34,101 nt of DNA from Treponema sp. (GCA_018384055.1 JAHAZL010000102.1:1-34101), one strand, 5' to 3'. Numbered from the stretch's first letter, positions 7,556 to 16,500 are shown. Numbers and translations are program-made. Notes: generated by a model from the letters alone, not told the origin.

Positions 7556-7611
7556 GATTGCCGTGTCGAGCACGGGGCCGTCATTGCCAGCCGGGAACCG
7601 GTGTTGCAATC
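7556..7611. repeat. Palindromic GC-rich element, resembling a dispersed intergenic repeat
   Basis: The outer arms GATTGC (7556-7561) and GCAATC (7606-7611) are perfect complements and enclose two hairpins: CCGTG/CACGG (7561-7565 with 7571-7575) and CCGG/CCGG around GAA (7591-7594 with 7598-7601). ATTGCC occurs as a direct repeat at 7557 and 7583. The GTCATTGCC...GCAATCC pattern resembles dispersed intergenic repeats known from many bacterial genomes, by recall. It lies between the purF-like terminator and the permease promoter. An open frame crosses it on the minus strand but looks spurious. Confidence 0.5.
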
Positions 7612-7660
7612 CAAATGCCAGTTTCATTTCCATTTGCTGCTTTAGTTTTTCCGTCCAAAA

Positions 7661-7669
7661 TGCTATAAT
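7661..7669 (+). promoter_or_regulatory. Extended -10 promoter of the purine permease gene
   Basis: TGC followed by a perfect TATAAT (7664-7669) forms an extended -10 element; no good -35 box is seen at the expected distance. Transcription should start near 7676, just ahead of the GGAGG at 7688-7692. I found no purine-riboswitch pattern between it and the gene, and the leader is too short for one. Confidence 0.7.
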
Positions 7670-7697
7670 GCATTTACTTTTTCTGATGGAGGAAAAT

Positions 7698-9008
7698 ATG
7701 GAAAAGTTCTTTAAACTTAAGGAAAAGGGAACCACAGTTTCTAAGGAAATTGTTGCTGGTATCACAACATTTCTTGCTATGGCATATATTCTAGCCGTAA
7801 ACCCAGGAATGCTCAGCGCAGTTGGCAACGGAATGACATTCCCTGCAGTATTTACAGCAACTGCAATTTCATCTGCCATTGCAACTCTTGTTATGGCTTT
7901 GTGGGCAAACCTTCCTGTAGCACTTGCTCCTGGAATGGGACTCAATGCATTCTTTACATTCACAGTATGTAAGGAAATGGGATGTTCATGGCAGCTTGCC
8001 CTTACAGCTGTTCTTATCGAAGGTATCATCTTTATTGTTCTTTCCGTATTTGGAATCCGTGAAAAGATCATCAACGCAATTCCTGCAGGCATGAAGAAGG
8101 CTGTAGCAGTAGGTATTGGTCTTTTCATCGCCCTTATCGGTCTTTCAAATGCAGGCATCGTTGTCGGCGGCATAGGTACAACCATCAGTTTCGTAAACTT
8201 TGACATGGAGCATACAACTGCTGTTGTGGCAATGATTGGACTCATCATTACAATCGTTCTTTACCTCCTCAAGGTTCCTGGGGCAATCCTCATTGCTATC
8301 CTTGCAACAACTGTAATCGGCATTCCATTTGGCGTTACTTCAATTCCTGAGGGATGGGCACCATTCAGCCTTCCTGCAGCTCCACTTTTTTTCAAGTTTG
8401 ACTTTGCAGGAATCCTTTCAATCAAATTTGTTGTAATTGTATTTACATTCCTCTTTACTGACCTATTTGATACAGTCGGAACATTGATGGGCGTTACACA
8501 GCAGGCAGGTCTTGTTGACGAAAAGGGCAACATTCCAAGCGCAAAGGCAGCCCTCATGTCTGACTCTATCGGTACAGTAGTTGGTGCATGTCTCGGTACA
8601 TCTACAGTTACATCTTATGTTGAATCAAGCTCTGGTGTTGCTGCAGGCGGCCGTACAGGCCTTACATCTGTAACAACAGGTGTCCTCTTCCTTCTTGCAC
8701 TTTTCATGACACCAATCTTTGCCCTTATCCCAGGTGCTGCAACAGCTCCAGCTCTTATCTTTGTTGGCTTCCTTATGCTCCAGCAGGTTGTGGACATTGA
8801 CTGGAAGGATCCTACAGAAGGTATCCCTGCATTCATTACAATCCTTGTTATGCCTTGTGCTTATTCGATTGCAAAGGGTATTGCATTCGGAATGATTGCT
8901 TATGTGATTGCTAAGGTTTCAGGAAAGAAGGCAAAGGACATTCCTGTTGCTACCTGGGTACTTGCAGCAATCTTTATTGCAGACATTATTTTTGAAGCAG
9001 TAAAATGA
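7698..9008 (+). CDS. NCS2-family purine permease (AzgA/PbuG type: guanine, hypoxanthine or adenine)
   Basis: A 436-residue polytopic inner-membrane protein that should import purine bases by proton symport. The N-terminus KGTTVSKEIVAGITTFLAMA and the motifs ALAPGMGLNAFFT, FTDLFDTVGTLMGVTQQAG and TSTVTSYVESSSGVAAGGRTG (split here into its conserved blocks) are hallmarks of the AzgA/PbuG branch of NCS2 rather than the uracil or xanthine branches. About 12-14 hydrophobic segments are visible, and the length is normal. The start at 7698 is set by TGGAGG at ideal spacing; the longer upstream frame would read through the promoter. It has its own promoter and terminator between a PurF-like gene and a dCMP deaminase, which suggests purine salvage. 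Which base is carried cannot be read from the sequence. Confidence 0.92.
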   Translation: MEKFFKLKEKGTTVSKEIVAGITTFLAMAYILAVNPGMLSAVGNGMTFPAVFTATAISSAIATLVMALWANLPVALAPGMGLNAFFTFTVCKEMGCSWQLALTAVLIEGIIFIVLSVFGIREKIINAIPAGMKKAVAVGIGLFIALIGLSNAGIVVGGIGTTISFVNFDMEHTTAVVAMIGLIITIVLYLLKVPGAILIAILATTVIGIPFGVTSIPEGWAPFSLPAAPLFFKFDFAGILSIKFVVIVFTFLFTDLFDTVGTLMGVTQQAGLVDEKGNIPSAKAALMSDSIGTVVGACLGTSTVTSYVESSSGVAAGGRTGLTSVTTGVLFLLALFMTPIFALIPGAATAPALIFVGFLMLQQVVDIDWKDPTEGIPAFITILVMPCAYSIAKGIAFGMIAYVIAKVSGKKAKDIPVATWVLAAIFIADIIFEAVK

Positions 9009-9012
9009 GAAT

Positions 9013-9036
9013 AATCTCCCTCCGTGGAGATTTTTT
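9013..9036 (+). terminator. Intrinsic terminator of the permease gene
   Basis: The 7-bp stem AATCTCC/GGAGATT (9013-9019 with 9026-9032) runs into six T residues (9031-9036), 5 bases after the stop codon. Confidence 0.85.
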
Positions 9037-9058
9037 CTAATTTTATTGCTTATCATTG

Positions 9059-9096
9059 GGCACGCCATCCATGGCTTGAAAGAATGGTGGCATGCC
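9059..9096. repeat. Imperfect intergenic hairpin upstream of the dCMP deaminase gene
   Basis: Bases 9059-9069 pair with 9086-9096, with one mismatch and one G-T pair, in an otherwise AT-rich gap. There is no T-run, so it is not a typical terminator. It may be a leader structure or a small dispersed palindrome. Confidence 0.4.
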
Positions 9097-9139
9097 TTCG
9101 CATTAACGGTGGACTTAAAATAAATCAGGAGAATTGATT

Positions 9140-9631
9140 ATGGCAGATGAAAAATATGTTCGCCCTACATGGGATGAATATTTTATGGAAGTGGCCCGTA
9201 CCATTGCAAAGCGCGCTACCTGTGACCGCGGTAGGAGTGGGTGCGTTATTGCCAAGGACAATCAGATTCTCGTTACTGGATATGTAGGTTCACCTGCGGG
9301 ACTTCCTCATTGTGACGAAGTAGGTCACCTGATGAAGAAGATGATTCACGATGACGGTAGCATTACACAGCACTGCGTAAGGACCGTTCATGCCGAGCAG
9401 AATGCCATATGTCAGGCGGCCAAGCGCGGCATTCCCATTGACGGTGCAACAGTATATTGCCGCATGACTCCATGCCGTACCTGTGCCATGCTCATCATTA
9501 ACTGTGGGATTACGAGAGTAGTATGCGAAAAGCATTACCACGATGAAAAGGACAGCATGGAAATGTTCAAAACTGCAGGCGTTAAAATCGAGCATCTTGA
9601 AGACAATGTTCAGACTTACGAAAACATGTAG
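9140..9631 (+). CDS. Deoxycytidylate (dCMP) deaminase
   Basis: Converts dCMP to dUMP for thymidylate synthesis in the cytoplasm. The 163-residue protein has the zinc site and catalytic glutamate of the cytidine/deoxycytidylate deaminase fold: HAE (His84, Glu86) and PCRTC (Cys112, Cys115). The extra motif GYVGSPAGLPHCDEVGH (48-64) is typical of the dCMP deaminase branch, including ComEB-like proteins. An ATG at 9140 lies 8 bases after AGGAG. A TTG at 9134 in the same frame is too close to that site and is rejected as the start. A 55-residue gene follows 11 bases later. The enzyme links to the nearby nucleotide genes only by theme. Confidence 0.93.
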   Translation: MADEKYVRPTWDEYFMEVARTIAKRATCDRGRSGCVIAKDNQILVTGYVGSPAGLPHCDEVGHLMKKMIHDDGSITQHCVRTVHAEQNAICQAAKRGIPIDGATVYCRMTPCRTCAMLIINCGITRVVCEKHYHDEKDSMEMFKTAGVKIEHLEDNVQTYENM

Positions 9632-9642
9632 GGGAAAAGAAA

Positions 9643-9810
9643 ATGAACGAAGAAACAAAGGTATTCCCGGACTGGACTGCCTACGATAACTGGCTCATTG
9701 AAAACAATTCAAAATACAGCATTACAAGCCTTAATGAAGTTGACGGCAAGATTGTTGCCGTTTTCTTTGATAAGACTGTTGAAGCCGAAGGCGAAAAAAG
9801 CGCTGATTAA
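9643..9810 (+). CDS. Small hypothetical protein, 55 residues
   Basis: An ATG at 9643 with AGGGG upstream opens a 55-codon frame ending in TAA at 9808-9810. The protein is acidic and has no signal or membrane segment. It starts MNEETKVFPDWTAYDNWLIE and has a mixed core (YSITSLNEVDGKIVAVFFDK, about 25-44). The ribosome binding site overlaps the dCMP deaminase stop codon, so the two are probably co-transcribed and translationally coupled. I do not recognise the family. Good ribosome site, balanced composition and tight spacing argue that it is real. It may accompany the deaminase, but no function can be stated. Confidence 0.7.
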   Translation: MNEETKVFPDWTAYDNWLIENNSKYSITSLNEVDGKIVAVFFDKTVEAEGEKSAD

Positions 9811-9854
9811 GGCAAAACTTACCGTTCTGATAACACAAATTTATTTTCAAAGGC

Positions 9855-9881
9855 TTGAATTTTTTTTTAGAATTGTATAAC
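9855..9881 (+). promoter_or_regulatory. Candidate promoter of the efflux operon
   Basis: TTGAAT (9855-9860) and TATAAC (9876-9881) are separated by a short 15-base spacer. TATTAA at 9885-9890 is an alternative -10 without a good -35 box. In either case the palindromic operator at 9892-9909 would cover the transcription start region. Confidence 0.4.
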
Positions 9882-9891
9882 TTGTATTAAG

Positions 9892-9909
9892 TTACCGACC
9901 AGTCGGTAA
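9892..9909. promoter_or_regulatory. TetR-type operator (perfect palindrome)
   Basis: TTACCGAC and GTCGGTAA form a perfect 8-bp inverted repeat around a 2-base centre, 15 bases ahead of the tetR start codon. Size and symmetry fit binding by a TetR-family dimer, so autoregulation of the whole efflux operon is likely. A near-identical copy lies inside the gene at 10304-10321. Confidence 0.75.
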
Positions 9910-9924
9910 TAGTTATTCAATAAA

Positions 9925-11136
9925 ATGGAAAACACTAGGGAAATCATCATTTCATCAGCATTCTCATTTTATACGAAACCTGTTATGGAAAATGTTTCGT
10001 TATCCATGATTGCGTCAAAGGCTGGCATTACAAAACCTGCAATTTACAGGCATTTCAAGAATAAGCAGGAACTTGACGAGGTGATGGTAGAAAGGGTGTT
10101 TTGTGACATTTATTCTGTTCTTTCAAAGATTGAACATGGAAAAGGAGAGAATTTTTTGGGTTTTATAGAAGACATAATGATTCTTCTTTTGACTCATAAA
10201 GAATATTTTTTTTATTTAATTTCTACCCAGGTAGATTTTGCCCTTGATAAAGTTCTTTTTAGATTCAAAAAAATGGGGCTTTCTTTTTTTGATCATATAT
10301 TTGCTACCGACGGGTCGGTAACTAATATGGAAAATTACAAAAGAGCCATTTATCTTGGGGGAAACATAATGTTTTTTGCTGTACTCCGAAACAGGGTGAC
10401 TGAAAAACAGAATGTTTTTGATTCCTATTCTGATGTTGTTTCCTATGCATCCAAAATAAGCAGTTTTTTTAAAAATGGTCTTGGGCAGGAAACTGAAACT
10501 CTGTCTGTATCCCGGATGGCAACTTTGGATGAAATTTGCTGCGACAACATGAAGTCTGTAAAGCCCGTCGACAAGGTCTTTGTTTCCATTTCCGATATCA
10601 TTAAAGAAAAAGGATTCAAGGGAATTACCGTAGAATCAGTTGCACATGGCATTGGCCTTGCAAAAAGCAGCATATATGACATGTATGAGAACAAGACTCA
10701 GATGATAGGATCCCTGATTCAGGAAGAATTTGAAAGTTTGTATCAGGTCATTGAAAAAAACATTTCCCATGCAGAGTCAAATGCAGAAAGGGGATATGTA
10801 ATTATGGAAACTGCGCTGCTTTATTACATGAAAAAACCGGAAGTGCTGACCGTTTGCCAGTGGTTTCAGATTCATTCTGTCAATGAAATTATTCATGATA
10901 AAGGATATGAACAGCAGATTTTCAGCAGGTATTTTGAAAACATAGAATTGTATGACAAGTTCCCTGATTTGGGGTTGCCAATTGAGGACAAAAGGATAAT
11001 TGCTTCATGGTTCATGATGATACCGGTAGTTTTGTTCATGCATACGAGAAAGCAAAAAATTAGTCCTGAAGTTGTTCAGGCGATGTTAAAGGATATTTTG
11101 ATAATGATGGAAAAAGGAGTTGGAAATAGAAAATGA
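9925..11136 (+). CDS. Tandem TetR-family regulator (two TetR modules in one chain)
   Basis: The 403-residue protein is about twice the usual TetR length. Module 1 has a helix-turn-helix at about 24-45 (VSLSMIASKAGITKPAIYRH) followed by a helical ligand domain to about 195. Module 2 has a second helix-turn-helix at about 234-256 (ITVESVAHGIGLAKSSIYDM) and its own helical tail. It probably represses the downstream TolC-adaptor-RND genes until a ligand binds. The ATG at 9925 is the only usable start, because a stop lies upstream in frame, and it lacks a Shine-Dalgarno sequence. The stop overlaps the next gene's ATG by 4 bases. Palindromic operators lie upstream and inside the coding sequence. 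Ligand and DNA target are inferred. Confidence 0.88.
   Translation: MENTREIIISSAFSFYTKPVMENVSLSMIASKAGITKPAIYRHFKNKQELDEVMVERVFCDIYSVLSKIEHGKGENFLGFIEDIMILLLTHKEYFFYLISTQVDFALDKVLFRFKKMGLSFFDHIFATDGSVTNMENYKRAIYLGGNIMFFAVLRNRVTEKQNVFDSYSDVVSYASKISSFFKNGLGQETETLSVSRMATLDEICCDNMKSVKPVDKVFVSISDIIKEKGFKGITVESVAHGIGLAKSSIYDMYENKTQMIGSLIQEEFESLYQVIEKNISHAESNAERGYVIMETALLYYMKKPEVLTVCQWFQIHSVNEIIHDKGYEQQIFSRYFENIELYDKFPDLGLPIEDKRIIASWFMMIPVVLFMHTRKQKISPEVVQAMLKDILIMMEKGVGNRK
10304..10321. promoter_or_regulatory. Second operator copy, inside the tetR coding sequence
   Basis: TACCGAC and GTCGGTA form a perfect 7-bp inverted repeat around GG. It matches the upstream operator at 15 of 18 positions; the differences are the two centre bases and the first base. 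The centres are 412 bases apart. It encodes part of a linker in TetR module 1 (residues about 127-133) and is followed 5 bases later by an in-frame ATGGAAAA, the same octamer that begins the gene. It could be an auxiliary site for looping or a roadblock. Confidence 0.6.
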
Positions 11137-12545
11137 AAGTAATGATTAAAAAACTTGTGCTTCAGCTTCTTGCTTTTTCTCTTTTGGAAACGATGATTTT
11201 TGCAGAGGAAGAAAAAAGCAATGTCGTAAATCTGACAGTGGACCAGGCCGTTGAATTTGCCCTTAAAAATTCAAATTCAATGAAGGCTGCTGACATTGAC
11301 CTTGCCATGAAAGAAAGGGCAGGAAAGTATGGATGGAATGTTCTTTTGCCTTCTGTGAATGCAACGGCAACAATGAACAGGTCCAGCAGTGATTCCCTTG
11401 AATCAAAGGAGGTTCCTGCTTTTGTGCAAACTGAAAGCCTTCATTGGACTGGTATTGTTGGTGTTTCTGCCAGTTGGAATTTTTCTTTTGCCTATATCGA
11501 ACAGATCAGGATTGCAAAAAAGAATTATGAAGTAGGCCAGCTTTCTTTTGAAAAGTCTCAGCGTGAAATAAAGGTTAACGTTCAGAAGCTTTTCTACGGT
11601 CTTCTTCTACAGCAGGAAAATCTTAGGCTTCAGAAAACTTCCCTTGAAAATTCAAGGCAGCGCTATATTCAGGCTGAAACAAACTACAAGAACGGTGCCG
11701 TTCCGGAAATCAGACTCTTGCAGGCTCAGGTTGCATACCAGAACATGAAGCCTACAGTTTCCAAATTGGAAAAGGAGTTCATGGCTTCCATTGATACTTT
11801 TGCATTCCTCATTGGATATCCTGTTGGAACTGAAATTCAGCTTTCAGGTTCTATCAATCCTGAATACATTGAAGCAGACTATGACAAGCTTATGAATTTG
11901 TATTCAAGCTGCAACCTTGACCTTCAGAACCTGGACAAAAACATTGAAATTGCAAAGATGGGGCTTACAGCTGCAAATCTTGGTGCTTATGTTCCATCTC
12001 TTGCCTTGAGCTACTCTTATACGCCTATGCTTGCAAATTTCCTTGATGCCGACAAGGGTGGATTTCCATCCGGTGGAGGCTGGAAAGACCTTAACGGAAG
12101 TTTCAGTCTGACCCTTGCATGGAACCTTACGAATCTTCTTCCATTTTCTGCCAACAGACAGCAGGCTGCAGATACAAAGGCAACCATTCAGAAACTTGAA
12201 GTCAATCGCAACATGCTTTTGGAAAATCAGAAGATCAATGTCAGAAAGGCTGTTAACACTCTTGTTGATGCAAGAGAGCAGATTGATGTAATGTCACGAA
12301 ATATTGGCCTTGCCCAGCGTTCTTACGAAATGACTGCACGCAGTTACAGAAACGGTACTACAGAATTGCTTGACCTTCGCGATGCTGAAGATCAGCTTAA
12401 TCAGGCCAAGCTTGGTCTTGCAAACCAGAAGTTCAATTACATTTCTGCCTTGCTCGATCTTGAAACGGAACTTAATGTTGAATTTAAAAAGGTTTCTGAT
12501 GAAGCAGAAACTGTTGAAACTGTAAATGAAAACAAAGGGGAATAA
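11133..12545 (+). CDS. TolC-family outer-membrane efflux protein
   Basis: The 470-residue outer-membrane channel of a tripartite pump. A signal peptide (about 1-24, cleavage after MIFA) is followed by two repeats of the outer-membrane efflux protein family. The first begins LTVDQAVEFALKNSNSMKAA (about 34-53); long amphipathic helices rich in Gln, Leu and Ala (about 130-220 and 360-455) would form the periplasmic tunnel. The length is normal for TolC. The ATG at 11133 overlaps the tetR stop (ATGA), which indicates translational coupling; a second ATG nine bases later could also serve. It is followed after 2 bases by the adaptor gene. Substrates cannot be deduced. Confidence 0.9.
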   Translation: MKVMIKKLVLQLLAFSLLETMIFAEEEKSNVVNLTVDQAVEFALKNSNSMKAADIDLAMKERAGKYGWNVLLPSVNATATMNRSSSDSLESKEVPAFVQTESLHWTGIVGVSASWNFSFAYIEQIRIAKKNYEVGQLSFEKSQREIKVNVQKLFYGLLLQQENLRLQKTSLENSRQRYIQAETNYKNGAVPEIRLLQAQVAYQNMKPTVSKLEKEFMASIDTFAFLIGYPVGTEIQLSGSINPEYIEADYDKLMNLYSSCNLDLQNLDKNIEIAKMGLTAANLGAYVPSLALSYSYTPMLANFLDADKGGFPSGGGWKDLNGSFSLTLAWNLTNLLPFSANRQQAADTKATIQKLEVNRNMLLENQKINVRKAVNTLVDAREQIDVMSRNIGLAQRSYEMTARSYRNGTTELLDLRDAEDQLNQAKLGLANQKFNYISALLDLETELNVEFKKVSDEAETVETVNENKGE

Positions 12546-12547
12546 AT

Positions 12548-13486
12548 ATGAACTTTAAGAAGACTTTAATTTTGACGGCAGCAGTAGCTGCAACCTTGTC
12601 TTTGGTGTCATGCAAAGGCAATAAAGATGAAGACAAGAAAAAAGGTGATGAAGCTCAGGAAACTGTATATGCCGTAAATACCTTTAAGACAAAGTCAGGA
12701 AACCTGGACAATTACCTTGAATTCGGCGGTGACGTTTCTTCCGTATCTGCCATTGATGTTCTTCCTGATACAAACGGAAAGATTACCCGCACTCTTGTAA
12801 GTGTTGGCGACAAGGTAAAAAAGGATGACATTATTGCCTATGTAGATGCAAGCCGTCCCGGAATGAATTACGCAGCAAGCCCTGTTAAGGCTCCTGTAAG
12901 CGGTACAGTTACATCTTTCCCATATACAGTTGGAGCAACTGTTGCTCCCAGCATGTCCATTGCAAAGATCAGCGATACAAAGGACCTTCAGATTAAGGTA
13001 AATATCCCTGAACGCTTTGTAAGCAGAATCCAACTTAACCAAAAGGCTGCAATTACATTTGATTCATATCCATCTGATGTTTTCAATGCCATCGTATATG
13101 AAGTTAGTCCTGTTCTCGACAGCGTTTCAAGAACAATGGCAATAAAGCTTAAGATTGTCCCAGAAGATCCAAAGGTTCGCGTAGGTATGTATGCCCGCGT
13201 AAAACTCATTACAGAAAGCATGCACGATGTAATCGTTCTTCCTTCAAATGCCGTTGTAATGCGTGAAGGCAAACCATATCTTTTTGTTGTTTCTGACAAG
13301 AAGACAGAAAGCGGTAAGTCTACTGTAGACATGGTGCCTGTAAAACTTGGTATTTCCGTTGACAACAATACTGAAATTTCGGAAGGCGTAACTGCCGGTG
13401 TTGAAGTAGTTGTAAAGGGACAGTCCCTTTTGAATCAGGGTGATGCAGTAACTGTTCTTGCTGTAGTCAATGAAGAAAGGAAATAG
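12548..13486 (+). CDS. RND efflux periplasmic adaptor (membrane fusion protein), lipoprotein
   Basis: A 312-residue protein that links the RND pump to the TolC channel. The signal peptide ends in the lipobox LVSC, so Cys22 is the likely lipidation site, as in AcrA. A barrel-sandwich (lipoyl-like) domain is split around a very short hairpin: the first half at about 70-105 (IDVLPDTNGKITRTLVSVGD) and the second at about 115-140 (VKAPVSGTVTSFPYTVGATV). A beta-barrel domain (about 150-230) and a membrane-proximal domain follow. The protein is shorter than AcrA because the alpha-hairpin is almost absent. GGGG upstream gives the ribosome site. It belongs to the efflux operon between the channel and the pump genes. 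Confidence 0.9.
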   Translation: MNFKKTLILTAAVAATLSLVSCKGNKDEDKKKGDEAQETVYAVNTFKTKSGNLDNYLEFGGDVSSVSAIDVLPDTNGKITRTLVSVGDKVKKDDIIAYVDASRPGMNYAASPVKAPVSGTVTSFPYTVGATVAPSMSIAKISDTKDLQIKVNIPERFVSRIQLNQKAAITFDSYPSDVFNAIVYEVSPVLDSVSRTMAIKLKIVPEDPKVRVGMYARVKLITESMHDVIVLPSNAVVMREGKPYLFVVSDKKTESGKSTVDMVPVKLGISVDNNTEISEGVTAGVEVVVKGQSLLNQGDAVTVLAVVNEERK

Positions 13487-13492
13487 GATTTG

Positions 13493-13511
13493 TCAGAAAC
13501 TTGTGTTCTGA
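13493..13511 (+). other. Small intercistronic hairpin between adaptor and pump genes
   Basis: TCAGAA (13493-13498) pairs with TTCTGA (13506-13511) around a 7-base loop. There is no T-run. It lies in the only sizeable gap (55 bases) of the efflux operon and might affect mRNA processing or the ratio of pump to adaptor. Confidence 0.35.
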
Positions 13512-13541
13512 TGATTATCCCTAAATAAAGGATTTATTTTA

Positions 13542-16500
13542 ATGAGTATTTCTGAAATTTGTGTAAAAAAACCGGTAACTACGCTCCTGTGCTTTTTCAT
13601 GGCCATTGCACTGGGTATTTACTGTACATTCAATCTTCCTATGGACATGTATCCGAACATGACAATGCCATATGTTCTTGTATTTACAACATACGATGAT
13701 GCAGGTCCAGAAGAAGTGGAGCAGAGCATTACAAGAACAATGGAATCTGCTCTTTCTGGTCTTTCCGGCCTTAAGAACATGACTTCAAAATCTTCCATGG
13801 GTTCAAGTGTAATCTTCCTTGAGTTTGACTATGGAGTAAATCTGGATGTTGCAGGAGGTGACATCCGAGATAAAATCGACATGATACGAGGGTACCTGCC
13901 AGAATCTGCAGATGCCCCTGTTGTTATCAAGATCGATCCTTCCATGATGCCAATCATGTACCTTACATTGGAAGGTGAAAGAACTCCTGAGGAACTTAGA
14001 CAGTATGCAGAAGACATTATTTCTAAGCGTCTTGAACAGCTTGACGGTGTTGCTTCCGCCAACGTAATCGGTGGACGCGAAAAGTCCATCAACATCGATA
14101 TTCCTCGTGACCGTCTTGAAGCCTATGGACTTTCAATCACTTCCGTTGCCCAGATGATCGGCGCTCAGAACATCCAAAGTTCCGGTGGACGCATTACTTC
14201 TGGCGATACAAACTATACCATCAAGACAAACGGAAAATACAAAACCGTAGAAGACCTTAAGGATACAGTTATCACATACAAGGTGGACATGCTTGATGCT
14301 GCCCATTCTTCCCAGCTGCTTTCTGTTCGCCTTCGTGACATTGCAGATGTTTATGAAGGATACAAAAGTGAATCAACTTTGGCTTACCTTGATTCAAGAC
14401 CTTGTGTCATGATTCTCATTCAGAAGCAGAGCGGTAAAAATTCGGTTGCAACTGGTAAACGCGTAAGAGACGCAATAAAGAAACTTGAAAAGGAAATGCC
14501 GTCTGACATTCACCTTCAGGAAACAAACAATTCTGTTGATATCATCAATGAAACTATCAACAATGTTGTTAATTCCGTTGTTCAGGGTGCTTTGTTAGCC
14601 ATCCTTATCCTTTTCATCTTCCTCCGTTCCATCAAGAGTACAATCATCATTGGTCTGGCAATTCCAATTTCAGTTATGGTAACCTTGCTTTTCATGTATT
14701 TCAATAACATTACAATCAACATGATATCCATGGCCGGTCTTTTGCTTGGTATCGGTATGCTTGTTGATAACTCAATCGTTATCCTTGAAAATATCTATGC
14801 CTACCGACAGCGTGATGCAAAGCCTACAGTTGCCGCAATTCTTGGATCAAAGGAAATGGTTGCATCAATTACATCATCAACTTTGACATCCGTTTGTATC
14901 TTCCTTCCTATGCTTCTATTCAAGAAACAGCTTGGAATGATGGGACAGATGTTCAATGACCTTTCATTTACAATCATCTTCTCTTTGATGAGTTCCCTCA
15001 TTGTTGCCGTAGCTCTTGTTCCTGTTCTGTGTTCTTCAGTTCTTAGAATAGACAAAATCGTAAACGAAGGGCAGAGTGGAATTACCTATGCATTTAACAA
15101 TGCCTTCAACAGGTTCTTCCAGTGGCTTGAAAATTCCTATGCAGTTGGAGTAAGTAAAGTTCTTCATCACAGAAAACTTTGCGTTTGGATTCTTGTAATT
15201 GTATTCATACTTTCAATGGCTGCCATCAAGTTTGTAGGATTCATCTTTATGCCTTCATCTGCATCAAACTCTGTTTCCGTTGAATTTACCCTTCCACAGG
15301 GAACTGATGTTCATGCAACAGAAGATACAATCTTTGAGATGTACGAAATGACGAAGGATGAGATCAAGGGGACTAAATTCATCTCAATTCAGGTTGGTGG
15401 TACAAGTATTTATTCTTCTGGATCTGAAACAAACAAGGGATCCATTACATATACTCTCTATCCAGAAGCAGAACGTTTGCCAGGTTACGACAATGAAGCA
15501 AAGGCAAAGGAAAAGCTTAGAAAATATTTCAATAAATTCCCTGGTGCAGACTTGAAGTTTGGAACTAACCAGAACAATGCTTCATCAGGAAAAATGGAAA
15601 TTTCAATCAAGTGCGATGATCTTGATAACCTTAGAAATACTGCAAGCTTTGTTGAAAACCTTTTGAAGGAAAAATGCGGCGACTATGTTAACGAAGTAGA
15701 AAGTGAACAGGAAGATGGTCTTCCTCAGGCTGAAATTATTGTTGACCGTGCAAAAATGTATGAAATGGGACTTACAATTTACAATGTTGGTTCTGAAATC
15801 AATGCTGCAATCAACGGTAAGACTGCTACTCGCTATACAGATAAAGGTAAGGATATTGATGTAATTGTACAGCTTTCGGAAAGGGACAGGAAGAAGCTAA
15901 ACGACCTTGACCAGATTTCCGTAGTAAATGCACAGGGACAGAGGATTCCTCTTTCAAGCTTTGCTCATTATGAGCAGAACCTTGCTCCTGTTACGATTCT
16001 TAGAGAGAACCAGTCCCGTACAATTACCATTAAATGTTCCATGGTAGAAGGTATTTCCATGGATGTTGCATATAAGAATGTCCAGAGAATTGTTGAAGAA
16101 AATCTTCCTAGAGATGAAACTGTCATCATCAATTACGGTGGAGATATGGAAGAAATGACCACGGCCGTAAAGGGATTTGCTGCTATCATGCTTATGGCCG
16201 CAGCCTTGGTTTTTGTTGTCATGGCATCTCAGTTTGAATCTCTTGTGGATCCGTTCATCGTTATCCTTACAATTCCTCTTTCATTCATTGGTGTTATGAC
16301 TATCTATGCAATTACAGGAAACCAGTTGAGCGTTGTTTCTATCATGGGTATGCTGGTTCTTATCGGAACCATCGTTAACAACGGTATTGTTCTTGTTGAC
16401 TACACGAACCTTCTTAGAAAACGAGGACTTGAACTTGAAGAAGCTTGTGTAGAAGCTGCAAGAAACCGACTCCGTCCAATTTTGATGTCAACCTTGACAA

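Noticed and set aside
7480..7660. Purine or other riboswitch ahead of the purine permease
   Set aside because: No purine-aptamer core pattern is seen and the predicted transcription start (about 7676) lies downstream of this region.
7448..8248. 266-codon minus-strand open frame opposite the permease start
   Set aside because: It lies mostly antisense to the NCS2 permease coding sequence, with low-complexity composition, and passes through the palindromic element and the purF-like terminator.
9134..9139. TTG start for dCMP deaminase
   Set aside because: It is only 2 bases from the AGGAG site; the ATG at 9140 has proper spacing.
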